Shown here: piece by piece, positions 39,885 through 46,830 of the stretch
Layout of the letters: every line of letters starts with the position of its first letter
Position numbering within the stretch: position 1 is the stretch's first letter
NCBI GenBank assembly: GCA_964444555.1
Contig: CAYUHC010000003.1
Span: forward strand, 1-46,830
DNA: 46,830 nt
DNA from: CAYUHC01 sp964444555
GTDB lineage: Bacteria > Patescibacteriota > Minisyncoccia > Phycocordibacterales > JACOZG01
Reading direction: 5' to 3'
Notes under the pieces: model-generated
What the model was told of the DNA's origin: nothing
The model's input: only the letters and a program-made list of their open reading frames with translations
Databases searched by the model: none
Translations under genes and position numbers: made by a program

Positions 39885-40835
39885 TTAGGAAATACCTAGA
39901 TTCTGTCGAGCTTGCGCCATGGTGAGGTTAGCCGACGCTCTCGCCTCTTCGGCTCCCTGGGCTAGAATCTCTTTGACCTGGTCTGGGTTGGCGGCAATCG
40001 CTTCGCGCCGCTCGCGTAGGGGCGCGATAAAATTACGAATGTCGGCGATCAAGGCCTCCTTCAGTTCTTTATACTTCCCCTTTTTGGACTCATAAAGCGC
40101 GCTTAACTCTTCAGGGCTGCGGAAGAGTTTGTGGATCTCGTAAACGTTTTGGGGCACGTCGCCGCTCGAGTCAGTCACAATCGCCATGACCTGCTTAGCA
40201 ATCTCTTCGTCGGTCGCGAAGAGTGGAATGGTGTTGCCGTAGCTCTTACTCATCTTTTGGCCATCAATGCCGGGCACGGTTTTAACTTCTGGCAAAATTA
40301 ATGGCTCGGGGAGTTTAAAGGTCTCGCCAAACAGGCGATTAAATTTTTCGGCCGTGTCGCGAGCAATCTCGATATGTTGTTTCTGATCCTGGCCAACTGG
40401 CACCACGTCAGCTTGGTACAAAAGAATGTCGGCCGCCATCAGCATCGGATAGTCAAAGGTGCCAACGCTAATCTCTTTGTTTTTGGCTTCGGCATCTTTA
40501 AAGGCGTGAGCGCGCATGAGGTAAGGTACCGTGGTGATGCAATTAAAGATCCAAGCTAGCTCGGTGTGGGCGGTGACATCAGATTGTTTAAAGAGGGTCA
40601 CGCGCTCGGGGTCAAGGCCGATCGCCAGATAATCAATCGCTAGATCGAGCGTGTTTTGACGCAGTTTGACGGGATCACTTTCGGTCGTGAGGGCGTGGTA
40701 ATCAGCCAGCATAATAAAGCAGTGATAATTCTGCTGGAGATCAACAAATTGTTTTAGCGCCCCAAAATAATTACCAAGATGGGGTCGGCCCGTTGGCTTA
40801 ACACCCGAGAGCAAGATTTTTTTCTGGTCGGTCAT
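39885..40835 (-). CDS. trpS: Tryptophanyl-tRNA synthetase
   Basis: Class I synthetase, 316 aa. HIGH equivalent is GRPHLGNYFGALKQ (signature PTGxxHLGN), the specificity region includes YPMLMAADILLYQADVVPVGQDQKQH, and the KMSKS loop is GQKMSKSYGN. A TATGAT box stands 9 nt before the ATG on the minus strand. Ordinary enzyme. Confidence 0.97.
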   Translation of the reverse strand: MTDQKKILLSGVKPTGRPHLGNYFGALKQFVDLQQNYHCFIMLADYHALTTESDPVKLRQNTLDLAIDYLAIGLDPERVTLFKQSDVTAHTELAWIFNCITTVPYLMRAHAFKDAEAKNKEISVGTFDYPMLMAADILLYQADVVPVGQDQKQHIEIARDTAEKFNRLFGETFKLPEPLILPEVKTVPGIDGQKMSKSYGNTIPLFATDEEIAKQVMAIVTDSSGDVPQNVYEIHKLFRSPEELSALYESKKGKYKELKEALIADIRNFIAPLRERREAIAANPDQVKEILAQGAEEARASANLTMAQARQNLGIS

Positions 40836-40879
40836 ATGTGGACAATCATAGCAAAAAAGTGGTGCAGGTAAAACTAGAG

Positions 40880-40914
40880 TATGCTAGGCTAAAAGTGGAG
40901 CTCGTTGCTCTCTA
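40880..40914 (+). promoter_or_regulatory. -10 box and 5' hairpin of small exported-protein unit
   Basis: TATGCT (40880-40885) followed by a GAGC/GCTC hairpin near the expected transcript start. No good -35 box is visible. Confidence 0.35.
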
Positions 40915-40962
40915 AATGTTGGCCGTTCCTTTCCCACTTCTCTATTTGCAGGAGGAAGTCTC

Positions 40963-41418
40963 GTGAGTCGAAAACTGTTTTGGGGAATAATGGCTTTGAG
41001 CCTGATCTCCCCGCTCATCTCTGGTCAGGGCTGTGCGCCGCCGGCCATTGTGGAGACGCCGACTGATCGCGTCTATCGCCTGTGCCGACCCGTTGGTTAC
41101 AGCGATGAGTACATTGCCTCCATCCTCTCTGGCGCCAGGCAGGATTATGCTAATGGTTATAGCTATGGCGAAGAGATGGACGCTGTGCGCAATGGTTGTG
41201 ACACTGGGTGTAACCGGGCCTACTACTATTACAACGATCAGGTGGGGTGTTACCAAACCTGCGTGCCGTGTGGCGAGGCCATCGTGTCGTTGTATTGGAA
41301 TCCAACTGCTTTAAAGGAGGTCGTCGATGAAGCGTCTGATCTGGCTGGTGCTCCTACCGCTGGTGGTGGCTCCCAGCTGCGAAAACTCTTCGGCGCCGGA
41401 GGTTGCTCCGCCCGCTGA
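40963..41418 (+). CDS. Cysteine-rich exported protein, 151 aa
   Basis: No family recognised. GTG start 40963 fixed by GGAGGAAG 6 nt upstream. N-terminal signal sequence (LFWGIMALSLISPLISGQGC), then a tyrosine- and cysteine-rich region with CDTGCNRAYYYYNDQVGCYQ and TCVPC; seven cysteines in the first 105 residues suggest disulphides or metal binding. The last 30 residues are low-complexity and overlap the next gene by 92 nt in another frame. The long overlap is unusual and could reflect a shifted 3' end. Confidence 0.55.
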   Translation: MSRKLFWGIMALSLISPLISGQGCAPPAIVETPTDRVYRLCRPVGYSDEYIASILSGARQDYANGYSYGEEMDAVRNGCDTGCNRAYYYYNDQVGCYQTCVPCGEAIVSLYWNPTALKEVVDEASDLAGAPTAGGGSQLRKLFGAGGCSAR

Positions 41419-41590
41419 GGTGCCAGCCCCCAAGGTGGAGCCGCCACAGGCCGTGGTCACTGGACCAAAAACTGATCGGCCGTATCCCCCACCTCCGGGG
41501 TGGACGGTGCGACCAAGAGCCGAAGCGCGAGATGCGATGGAAAATTGCCCCCGACTTTCGGCGGGCGAAGGAGGAGCTTATGATCTGTGA
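41327..41590 (+). CDS. Proline-rich predicted lipoprotein, 87 aa
   Basis: ATG 41327 has an excellent AAAGGAGG site 7 nt upstream. Signal peptide MKRLIWLVLLPLVVAPSC with Cys18 as a likely lipidation site, followed by a Pro/Glu/Ala-rich stalk (APEVAPPAEVPAPKVEPP) and a short tail. No domain. Read from inside the end of the preceding gene; a strong terminator follows 8 nt after the stop. Probably a surface or cell-wall-spanning peptide; function unknown. Confidence 0.6.
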   Translation: MKRLIWLVLLPLVVAPSCENSSAPEVAPPAEVPAPKVEPPQAVVTGPKTDRPYPPPPGWTVRPRAEARDAMENCPRLSAGEGGAYDL

Positions 41591-41598
41591 GCAGCGTA

Positions 41599-41640
41599 AA
41601 GCGCCAGTACCAACTAATTGGTACTGGCGCTTATATTTTT
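41599..41640. terminator. Strong bidirectional terminator
   Basis: Perfect 15-bp stem (41599-41613 with 41618-41632) with a CTAA loop and TATATTTTT after it. It serves the plus-strand lipoprotein unit; the stop of the convergent M23 gene touches its tail. Confidence 0.88.
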
Positions 41641-42754
41641 ATTCCCAAGGCATCACTCGCGGGTCATAAAAATTTTCGGGGAAGGCTGGTTCGGGCACGT
41701 TTGGCGAGGCGGTAGTGGTGGCGGAAACTTCTGGTAACCTACCCAGCAATGATCGCGCTTGATCATATTCGCCCAATCTAATCTGGAAGTGTAGGTGGGG
41801 CGAAAAATTGTCATTACCGGGCGCAATTGTCCCAAGAACGTCTCCGGCCTGAACCCAAAAGAGCTGACTGACCCATAACCCACCAGGCAAGACGTGGGTG
41901 TAGGTCGCCGTGTAAGGGAGATCGCCGTGGTGGTGCTCCACCACGATGTATCCGCCCCACTTCGGGTCAGTTGTCGAAAGCTTTACCATCCCCGAAGCGA
42001 TGGCGCAAACCGGATCACCCACCTCGGCTCGCAAATCGATGCCCGTGTGCAGGAGAGGGAAATTAGCTGGCGAGATGGTGCGCTGGCTCTCCGGCAACCA
42101 CGGTTCGCCAAAGTTGTAACCAGTAATCATCTCGGGCAAATAGCCGCCCCGCAAAGGAAAATGGTACCAGCCAGTATCTGCTGTTTGGATTGCCAGAAAG
42201 GGTCGAACCGATTCTACTGGATGTTCCCAGCTCGCAAAAGAGTTCATCTGATCTGGGTCGGCCGACTTAACGGTGGGGCAGATCGCGAGGCCGTAATTCT
42301 GCTCCGTCCACAGTCCCGAGCGCCACGCCAAATAAGTCTCGGTCAGATCAATAAACTTCCAAGCGTGACGACGCGAAGATTTGGCTTGGCCCATAAGCAC
42401 GCCAGAAACTTTTTTGACTTCCCAAGAACTGGTAACGCGCATGACTTGGATCTGGCCGTGAGCAACGCTTGAGGCAACTGGTTCTTCGTAGAGCCAGAGG
42501 CGGACGCGGACTGGTGATTTGGGCAACCCTTCCAGAGAAAAATAAACGAGGGTATAAAATTGGATTCCCGAGATTTGTCCGGTGGTAATCCGTTCCGGAT
42601 CGGAAAAGAGGTATCGCCCTGCGGACCTTTGGCCCGCTGGTCGAGCGACGTGCTGGAGAACTGGTCGCTGATCACGCAGGGGGTAGAAAGTTTCGTACTC
42701 GGTTTGGCCAAGGGCCAGAGCTGGCATGGCAGCTAAACAGCAAGCTAACCACAT
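41639..42754 (-). CDS. Secreted M23 family metallopeptidase
   Basis: 371 aa. Signal peptide (WLACCLAAMPALALG), a long N-terminal region of unknown fold with strand-like segments (about residues 18-220), then a LytM-type domain: HTGIDLRAEVGDPVCAIASG (first zinc ligands H and D), VVEHHHGDLPYTATYTHV and HLHFQIR. Start ATG 42754 follows GGAG by 8 nt. The leader (42755-42826) can fold into nested hairpins. It is the second M23 peptidase in the window and unrelated to the first outside the catalytic domain. Confidence 0.85.
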   Translation of the reverse strand: MWLACCLAAMPALALGQTEYETFYPLRDQRPVLQHVARPAGQRSAGRYLFSDPERITTGQISGIQFYTLVYFSLEGLPKSPVRVRLWLYEEPVASSVAHGQIQVMRVTSSWEVKKVSGVLMGQAKSSRRHAWKFIDLTETYLAWRSGLWTEQNYGLAICPTVKSADPDQMNSFASWEHPVESVRPFLAIQTADTGWYHFPLRGGYLPEMITGYNFGEPWLPESQRTISPANFPLLHTGIDLRAEVGDPVCAIASGMVKLSTTDPKWGGYIVVEHHHGDLPYTATYTHVLPGGLWVSQLFWVQAGDVLGTIAPGNDNFSPHLHFQIRLGEYDQARSLLGRLPEVSATTTASPNVPEPAFPENFYDPRVMPWE

Positions 42755-42826
42755 TGTCGATCTCCTACTTTTTAAAGATCACCCACCCTGCTCCCACGCG
42801 AGAGCTTATGGTTGGGTCTACTTAAA

Positions 42827-42854
42827 AGTATACTATAGCTCGCTTAGTCTACAA
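42827..42854 (-). promoter_or_regulatory. Promoter of the secreted M23 gene
   Basis: Minus strand: TTGTAG (42849-42854, overlapping the histidine kinase stop), 16-nt spacer, TATACT (42827-42832). A leader of about 65 nt follows, containing GCTCTC/GGGAGC with a GCGT loop. Confidence 0.55.
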
Positions 42855-44513
42855 CTCCACAAAGAAGGTGCTCCCCTCGCCTTCGCCGGGAGATTCTACC
42901 CACATTCGTCCGCCCTGGGCCTCAATCATTTGCTTAGCCACAAAGAGACCAAGACCAGTGCCGGTGCCGTTGGAGGCGCTGGCGTTGTAGGCACGAGTAA
43001 ACTTTTGGAACAAGCGGCCCTTAGTCTCTTCGCTCATACCCACGCCAGTATCGGTGATGCTAAAGCGGCGCTTGCCATCTTTGACCTCTAGGCGGGCTTT
43101 AATCGAACCGCTGGGAGTATATTTGATCGAGTTATCCACAATGTTCATGATCACTTGGGAGAGCTTGCTGGGGTCGGCCATCACCTTAAATGATCCTCGC
43201 CCGGCGCTAAAGCTAAAGTCGAGACTCTTGCGCTTGGCCACCGGCTCGAGCTCCTTAAAGACTTGGTCGATCATCTTTTTAAAATCTATTTCAGTGATCT
43301 CATACTTCATTTTGCCAAGCTCGATGCGAGTAATGTTAAGAAAATCTTCGATCACGAAATTAAGTTTTTGCGCCGATTGGAAGATCACATCAACGGCTTG
43401 TTTGGCCTTCTCTTCCAGCGGACCATAAGAGCCCTCAAGCAACATCGAGGAGTAGCCCTTAATGGCCGTGGTGGGGGCGCGAAGTTGATGAGAGGCCACG
43501 GAGACGAACTCGGTTTTTTGCTTGTCTAGTTCTTTAAGCTTGTCGTTGGCGATGTTGAGCTCGTCGTTAGTCTCCGCCAGGGCGCTGGCCAATTTCTCGA
43601 TCTTTTCGCGCTGAGCAACTTCCCGCTTAACGCTTTTGATAAGTATGAGTCCGAAGATAATCGAAACGATCTCCGTCAGCGCCACAATAATGCGGGTAAC
43701 CTCCGATTTTGCGACCAAGAGCAAGGATCCTGTTAGGACCCAAAGAGTAACAACCAGGGCCTGCGTCCCGATAATCTTAATATTGAAGGCCTTATACCGG
43801 ACGATTAGGAAAACTACGGCACCCAAGAACACAGCAAAACCGATGGATCCCGCCAGTGTTACTTGGTAATAACCAGTGGCGTCGCCAATTATGTTTGTAA
43901 TTGAAAATAAGACCAAGAAAAAGGTGGACGCAATTCCCAAAAGAACCTCCTTGCTTTTGATGTTCTTTTTAACTTGCCATCTTTTAAATGTGAAGTACAA
44001 AATCAAAATCGCAATAAAAAATTCTAGGATATATTCGTATCGCCACAAAGAACCAACTAAGCCAGCGCAATTAGTTAAATCAAAGGCGGCAATGTTAAAA
44101 CGGGATGGTAAAAACAAGATAATTGGAAACAAAACAAAAGATAGTGTGAGTTGCCACCATATCGATGGTGCTTTGTTGTGTAGAAAGACGTAAGAAAAAT
44201 AAAACACCGAAAGAAACATTAGGGCCTCAATCAATATAATTATTTGCCAAGAAAAGTGAACTATGTCGGCGTGGACCCCAATCCACTGAAATAGCGCGTT
44301 TACTGACCACAATGAAAAAAATACACTAATAGCTAAGAATGCCTTAGAAATTATAGAAAACTTGCTTGCCACGAGAACATATGCCCCCATAAATAAGCAG
44401 ATAGCAATGATCGGTAGATATGAATAAAACAACAATGGAGGAGCTAGTTCTATGTCGACAATTCCCATGAAGTTTGGCACAGAATCTGGACAAGTAACGA
44501 GGTTATTTAGCAT
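42849..44513 (-). CDS. Membrane sensor histidine kinase
   Basis: 554 aa. About eight to nine N-terminal membrane helices (residues 25-300, 7TM-sensor-like), a short coiled coil (EKIEKLASALAETNDELNIAN), then HisKA with phospho-acceptor H342 in ASHQLRAP and HATPase_c with N-box IMNIVDNSIKYTPSG, G1 DTGVGM, F-box LFQKFTRAY and G2 GTGLGLFV. The input is unknown. No response regulator lies next to it, so it is an orphan here. A consensus-like promoter places the transcript start at the ATG. Confidence 0.93.
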   Translation of the reverse strand: MLNNLVTCPDSVPNFMGIVDIELAPPLLFYSYLPIIAICLFMGAYVLVASKFSIISKAFLAISVFFSLWSVNALFQWIGVHADIVHFSWQIIILIEALMFLSVFYFSYVFLHNKAPSIWWQLTLSFVLFPIILFLPSRFNIAAFDLTNCAGLVGSLWRYEYILEFFIAILILYFTFKRWQVKKNIKSKEVLLGIASTFFLVLFSITNIIGDATGYYQVTLAGSIGFAVFLGAVVFLIVRYKAFNIKIIGTQALVVTLWVLTGSLLLVAKSEVTRIIVALTEIVSIIFGLILIKSVKREVAQREKIEKLASALAETNDELNIANDKLKELDKQKTEFVSVASHQLRAPTTAIKGYSSMLLEGSYGPLEEKAKQAVDVIFQSAQKLNFVIEDFLNITRIELGKMKYEITEIDFKKMIDQVFKELEPVAKRKSLDFSFSAGRGSFKVMADPSKLSQVIMNIVDNSIKYTPSGSIKARLEVKDGKRRFSITDTGVGMSEETKGRLFQKFTRAYNASASNGTGTGLGLFVAKQMIEAQGGRMWVESPGEGEGSTFFVEL

Positions 44514-44520
44514 ACTTATG

Positions 44521-44550
44521 ATTATACCGTGAGTTTTTACTTATAAACAA
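44521..44550 (-). promoter_or_regulatory. Promoter of histidine kinase, leaderless
   Basis: Minus strand: TTGTTT (44545-44550), 18-nt spacer, perfect TATAAT (44521-44526). The ATG lies 7 nt past the -10 box. The divergent SET gene starts at 44557, so both promoters share 43 nt. Confidence 0.7.
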
Positions 44551-44556
44551 ATTTAC

Positions 44557-45084
44557 ATGCACAATTCTTTCTCTTGGGTGAATGAAAAATTAGAATTACA
44601 AGAAACAACTTCTGGCGCTGGGAAGGGCGTCTTTGCTTTAAAAACAATAACGAAGGGTGAGGTTTTGGCGGTATTTGGTGGATATGTGATGACAATAAAA
44701 GAAGAAAAGGAAGGTCCAACCAATATTTCTGACTATGGTTTACAAATTGATAACGATTTTGTCTTAGGAATAAAAAAAGAATCAGAAATTGAACCGGCTT
44801 GTTTTTTTAATCACTCTTGCGACCCAAATGCCGGCTTTAATGGGCAGATTATTTTAGTTGCCATGAGAGAAATTTTAGTTGGAGAAGCCGTGACTTTTGA
44901 TTATGCGATGGCGCTTGGGTCAGAAAGCGAAAAGGTTTCTTATTCTCTAAATTGTTTATGCGGCACTAAAAATTGTAGAAACATTATCACTGACCAAGAC
45001 TGGAGAAACAAAGAATTGCAAGAAAAATACAAGGGTTATTTTCAGTTATATCTACAAGAGAAGATTAATAGAAAAGTTATTTAG
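44557..45084 (+). CDS. SET-domain protein methyltransferase-like
   Basis: 175 aa. SET motifs in order: AGKGVFALKTITKGE (start of domain), the SAM-binding N85-H86-S87-C88-D-P-N, VGEAVTFDYAM with the catalytic-type Tyr116, and a post-SET CxCx4C (C133, C135, C140). It should transfer methyl groups to lysine side chains; the bacterial target is unknown. Markedly more AT-rich than the surrounding genes and rich in AAA/GAA/TTA codons, which suggests acquisition from elsewhere. No ribosome-binding site; TATAAA stands 9 nt before the ATG. Confidence 0.85.
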   Translation: MHNSFSWVNEKLELQETTSGAGKGVFALKTITKGEVLAVFGGYVMTIKEEKEGPTNISDYGLQIDNDFVLGIKKESEIEPACFFNHSCDPNAGFNGQIILVAMREILVGEAVTFDYAMALGSESEKVSYSLNCLCGTKNCRNIITDQDWRNKELQEKYKGYFQLYLQEKINRKVI

Positions 45085-45104
45085 AACAATAACGCTAGCG
45101 AAAT

Positions 45105-45230
45105 TTAATTTTCTTCGAGGTCAATTAAATCATAATTTTTTAAAATTACCCCCTGATGGAAGGTGACAAAAATTGAAAAAAATATTGCACCCAAAAGAAC
45201 GGCAACTAAAATTTTTGACGCAGGGGTCAT
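45105..45230 (-). CDS. 41-aa membrane peptide
   Basis: The frame reads MTPASKILVAVLLGAIFFSI and on through FVTFHQGVILKNY to an acidic end DLIDLEEN: one helix (residues 5-24) and a charged tail. It lies between the SET gene and the EamA gene on the opposite strand. No ribosome-binding site; a TATAAT-like box lies about 30 nt upstream. No homologue recognised, so it is a candidate only. Confidence 0.4.
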   Translation of the reverse strand: MTPASKILVAVLLGAIFFSIFVTFHQGVILKNYDLIDLEEN

Positions 45231-45240
45231 AAATTACGAG

Positions 45241-45269
45241 TGGATTAGATTTATCGTTTAAATTATACT
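45241..45269 (+). promoter_or_regulatory. Promoter of EamA gene, leaderless
   Basis: TGGATT (45241-45246), 17-nt spacer, TATACT (45264-45269); the ATG is 7 nt further. Confidence 0.45.
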
Positions 45270-45276
45270 ACACCTT

Positions 45277-46197
45277 ATGTCTTGGTTTCTAGTAGCCCTG
45301 GGGGCGCCGCTTTTATACACAGCTGCCAACTATATTGATAAGTTTGTCCTAAGCCACTTTGTAAAAGAAGAAGGTGGGATTGGCGGCATCGTCATCTTCT
45401 CGTCACTTTTTGCGGGAATAATGATTCCCATTTCCTTTTTTATCGACCAGGGCGCCCTCTTGCTTTCTCCCCTGTTTAAAATTTCTCTTGTTATCAATGG
45501 CGTGATCAGCATGAGCAGCTTGGCGCTATACCTAAATGCTTTGCATAAATATGAAACGTCATTAGTCGTTCCCCTCTATCAATTAATTCCCGTCTTTTCG
45601 TACATTTTGGGATATTTGGTGTTGGGTGAAAAGTTAACCATAATCCAAATGGCTCTTTGTGCCCTGATTATTGTTGGAGCATTTCTCTTGTCTCTTGCTA
45701 CTGAGGGAGGAGAATTTAAACTAAACGGTAAATTACTAGGACTAATGAGTCTTGCTTCATTTTTTTCGGCACTATCGGGGGTGATCTTTAAAAAAATTGC
45801 CCTGGATGCGGGTTATTGGCAATCGCAATTTTGGGAATACGCTGGAATTATGCTCCTCGGTGTACTGCTTTTAATTTTCCTCCGTTCTTATCGTCGCGAC
45901 TTTTTTGCCCTTTATCGTGCCGCTGGAACGAAGATGATTAAGTTTGGCTCAGCCACGGAAGGTTCCATGATTGGCGCTGATCTCCTCTTTAATTATGCAG
46001 TCCTTTTGGCACCCGTGGCGTTGGTCTATGTAGTTAATTCGCTACAGCCACTATTCGTTCTTATTGTCGGCGCCTTGCTAACCAAACTTCTTCCTGGCCA
46101 CTTCAAAGAGTCTCTTGATCGGAAAAATTTGGTAAAAAAATTCATTGCCATCCTATTACTTGTTCTCGGCGGCATTGGGCTCGCCTTCTACGGCTAA
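45277..46197 (+). CDS. EamA/DMT-family transporter
   Basis: 306 aa with ten predicted membrane helices arranged as two EamA repeats (first about residues 1-140, containing YETSLVVPLYQLIPVFSYILGYLVLGEKLT; second about 150-305, containing LLAPVALVYVVNSLQPLFVLIVGALL). Drug/metabolite transporters of this kind move small metabolites; the substrate cannot be inferred. Single gene. Confidence 0.85.
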   Translation: MSWFLVALGAPLLYTAANYIDKFVLSHFVKEEGGIGGIVIFSSLFAGIMIPISFFIDQGALLLSPLFKISLVINGVISMSSLALYLNALHKYETSLVVPLYQLIPVFSYILGYLVLGEKLTIIQMALCALIIVGAFLLSLATEGGEFKLNGKLLGLMSLASFFSALSGVIFKKIALDAGYWQSQFWEYAGIMLLGVLLLIFLRSYRRDFFALYRAAGTKMIKFGSATEGSMIGADLLFNYAVLLAPVALVYVVNSLQPLFVLIVGALLTKLLPGHFKESLDRKNLVKKFIAILLLVLGGIGLAFYG

Positions 46198-46198
46198 T

Positions 46199-46226
46199 TT
46201 GACAGCTTAGGGCTTTACGTGATACT
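46199..46226 (+). promoter_or_regulatory. Promoter of the ATP-grasp gene
   Basis: TTGACA (46199-46204), 16-nt spacer, GATACT (46221-46226), 24 nt before the ATG. Confidence 0.6.
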
Positions 46227-46250
46227 GTTTATGTGTTAGAAATACAACAT

Positions 46251-46830
46251 ATGACCTCCCGGAATATTCTGTTTGTATCATCAGAAAATATGATCGCCCC
46301 GCACTTGGCGGTGCGTCTCAAGCAAGAGGGCCACAGCGTCCGACTCTATTTGCCCCCCGAGGCTCAAACCAACTTCTCTGGCCTAGTCGAAAAGACCCAA
46401 GACTGGCGGCAGGAGCTATTTTGGGTTGGCAAAGATGGCTTAATCATCTTTGACGACATTGGCTCCGGCAAGATCCAAGATGACTTGCGCAAGGAGGGCT
46501 ATACCGTCTTTGGAGGTTGTGAATTGGGGGATAAATTAGAGTCTGATCGTCAATACGGTCAGGCCATTTTTGCAAAATATGGGATCAAAACCGTACCCCT
46601 TAAAACCTTTAAAGATATTCTCGACGCCATCCAATTCTTAAAAGATAATCGGGGCGCCTGGGTAATCAAGCAGAACGGCAACGCCTCTAAGAGTCTTAAC
46701 TACGTCTCTCACTTTGACGATAGTCGTGACGTTGCCAGCGTACTAGAAAATTATAATCGCAACCTCAAGAGCCAGGCGCGAGCCATTACTCTCCAAGAGC
46801 GCATCGATGGCGTGGAGATCGGCGTGGGAC
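46251..46830 (+). CDS. PurD-like ATP-grasp protein, 3'-truncated by window edge
   Basis: The frame from ATG 46251 stays open to the end of the window (193 codons). N-terminal part TSRNILFVSSENMIAPHLAVR and GLIIFDDIGSGKIQDDLRKEG look like the pre-ATP-grasp Rossmann domain; GGCELGDKLESDRQYGQAIF and YGIKTVPLKTFKD, then AWVIKQNGNASKS and ITLQERIDGVEIGVG, match the lid and glycine-rich region of phosphoribosylamine-glycine ligases and relatives. The usual PurD N-terminal glycine loop is not obvious, so a diverged ATP-grasp enzyme is as likely as true PurD. Confidence 0.65.
   Translation, partial: MTSRNILFVSSENMIAPHLAVRLKQEGHSVRLYLPPEAQTNFSGLVEKTQDWRQELFWVGKDGLIIFDDIGSGKIQDDLRKEGYTVFGGCELGDKLESDRQYGQAIFAKYGIKTVPLKTFKDILDAIQFLKDNRGAWVIKQNGNASKSLNYVSHFDDSRDVASVLENYNRNLKSQARAITLQERIDGVEIGVG

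Noticed and set aside
1..46830. CRISPR arrays, insertion sequences, prophage genes, rRNA genes, further tRNAs
   Set aside because: No regularly spaced repeats, transposase or integrase motifs, target-site duplications or rRNA signatures were found; only one tRNA could be folded.

Overview
The window reads as a near-complete stretch of chromosome from a Candidate Phyla Radiation (Patescibacteria) bacterium, probably Parcubacteria-like. This is inferred from sequence style: stripped-down aminoacyl-tRNA synthetases, a MurF without its N-terminal domain, a tiny MreD-like protein, a histidine kinase with an ASHQLRAP H-box, tiny membrane ORFs, very tight packing with many 4-bp overlaps, and start codons placed only 6-10 nt after a -10 box. 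There is one tRNA, and no rRNA, CRISPR array, insertion sequence or prophage was seen.

Layout. 1-15170 (+) is housekeeping: the 3' part of frr, rseP, a self-contained unit for a 33-aa membrane peptide, proS, the rod-shape block mreB-mreC-mreD-like-mrdA, greA-lysS, an HlyD-like adaptor, then half of a dcw cluster (mraZ-rsmH-ftsL-ftsI-murF) behind a promoter with MraZ-type repeats. 15256-16992 is an accessory three-gene operon with a perfect consensus promoter, an ECF-sigma-like first gene, two unknown genes and repeated leaders that can hide the ribosome-binding site. 17009-20394 holds a nucleoside-kinase-like P-loop protein, a Nudix hydrolase, tRNA-Glu(CTC), rmuC, a candidate antisense-strand ncRNA and an SDR. 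20511-29501 holds rplU, recR, dnaB, cysS, corA, ctpA, rplI, rpmA, a small zinc-site membrane protein and an ABC exporter pair. 29587-40835 is mainly on the minus strand: two tiny membrane ORFs, a lysozyme-like transglycosylase with a structured leader, an M23 peptidase, gltX, the second dcw block (murG, ftsW, mraY), scpB, scpA, aspS, a lipoprotein with a beta-barrel-like body, and trpS. 40963-46830 is accessory: two overlapping small exported proteins, a second M23 peptidase, a histidine kinase, an AT-rich SET-domain gene, an EamA transporter and the start of a PurD-like ATP-grasp gene that runs off the window.

How it fits together. Most recognisable genes serve translation (seven synthetase, ribosomal or recycling functions), peptidoglycan synthesis and remodelling (MreBC, PBP2, FtsI, MurF, MraY, FtsW, MurG, two M23 peptidases, one transglycosylase), and replication, repair and segregation (DnaB, RecR, RmuC, ScpA, ScpB). 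Two expression styles are visible. First genes of housekeeping units are leaderless or nearly so. Accessory and exported genes have strong Shine-Dalgarno sites and long, often hairpin-forming leaders. The most unusual parts are the 15353-16992 operon, the 1662-1903 mini-gene that shares a 5' hairpin with it, the 19436-19570 ncRNA candidate and the transglycosylase leader near 30200-30307.
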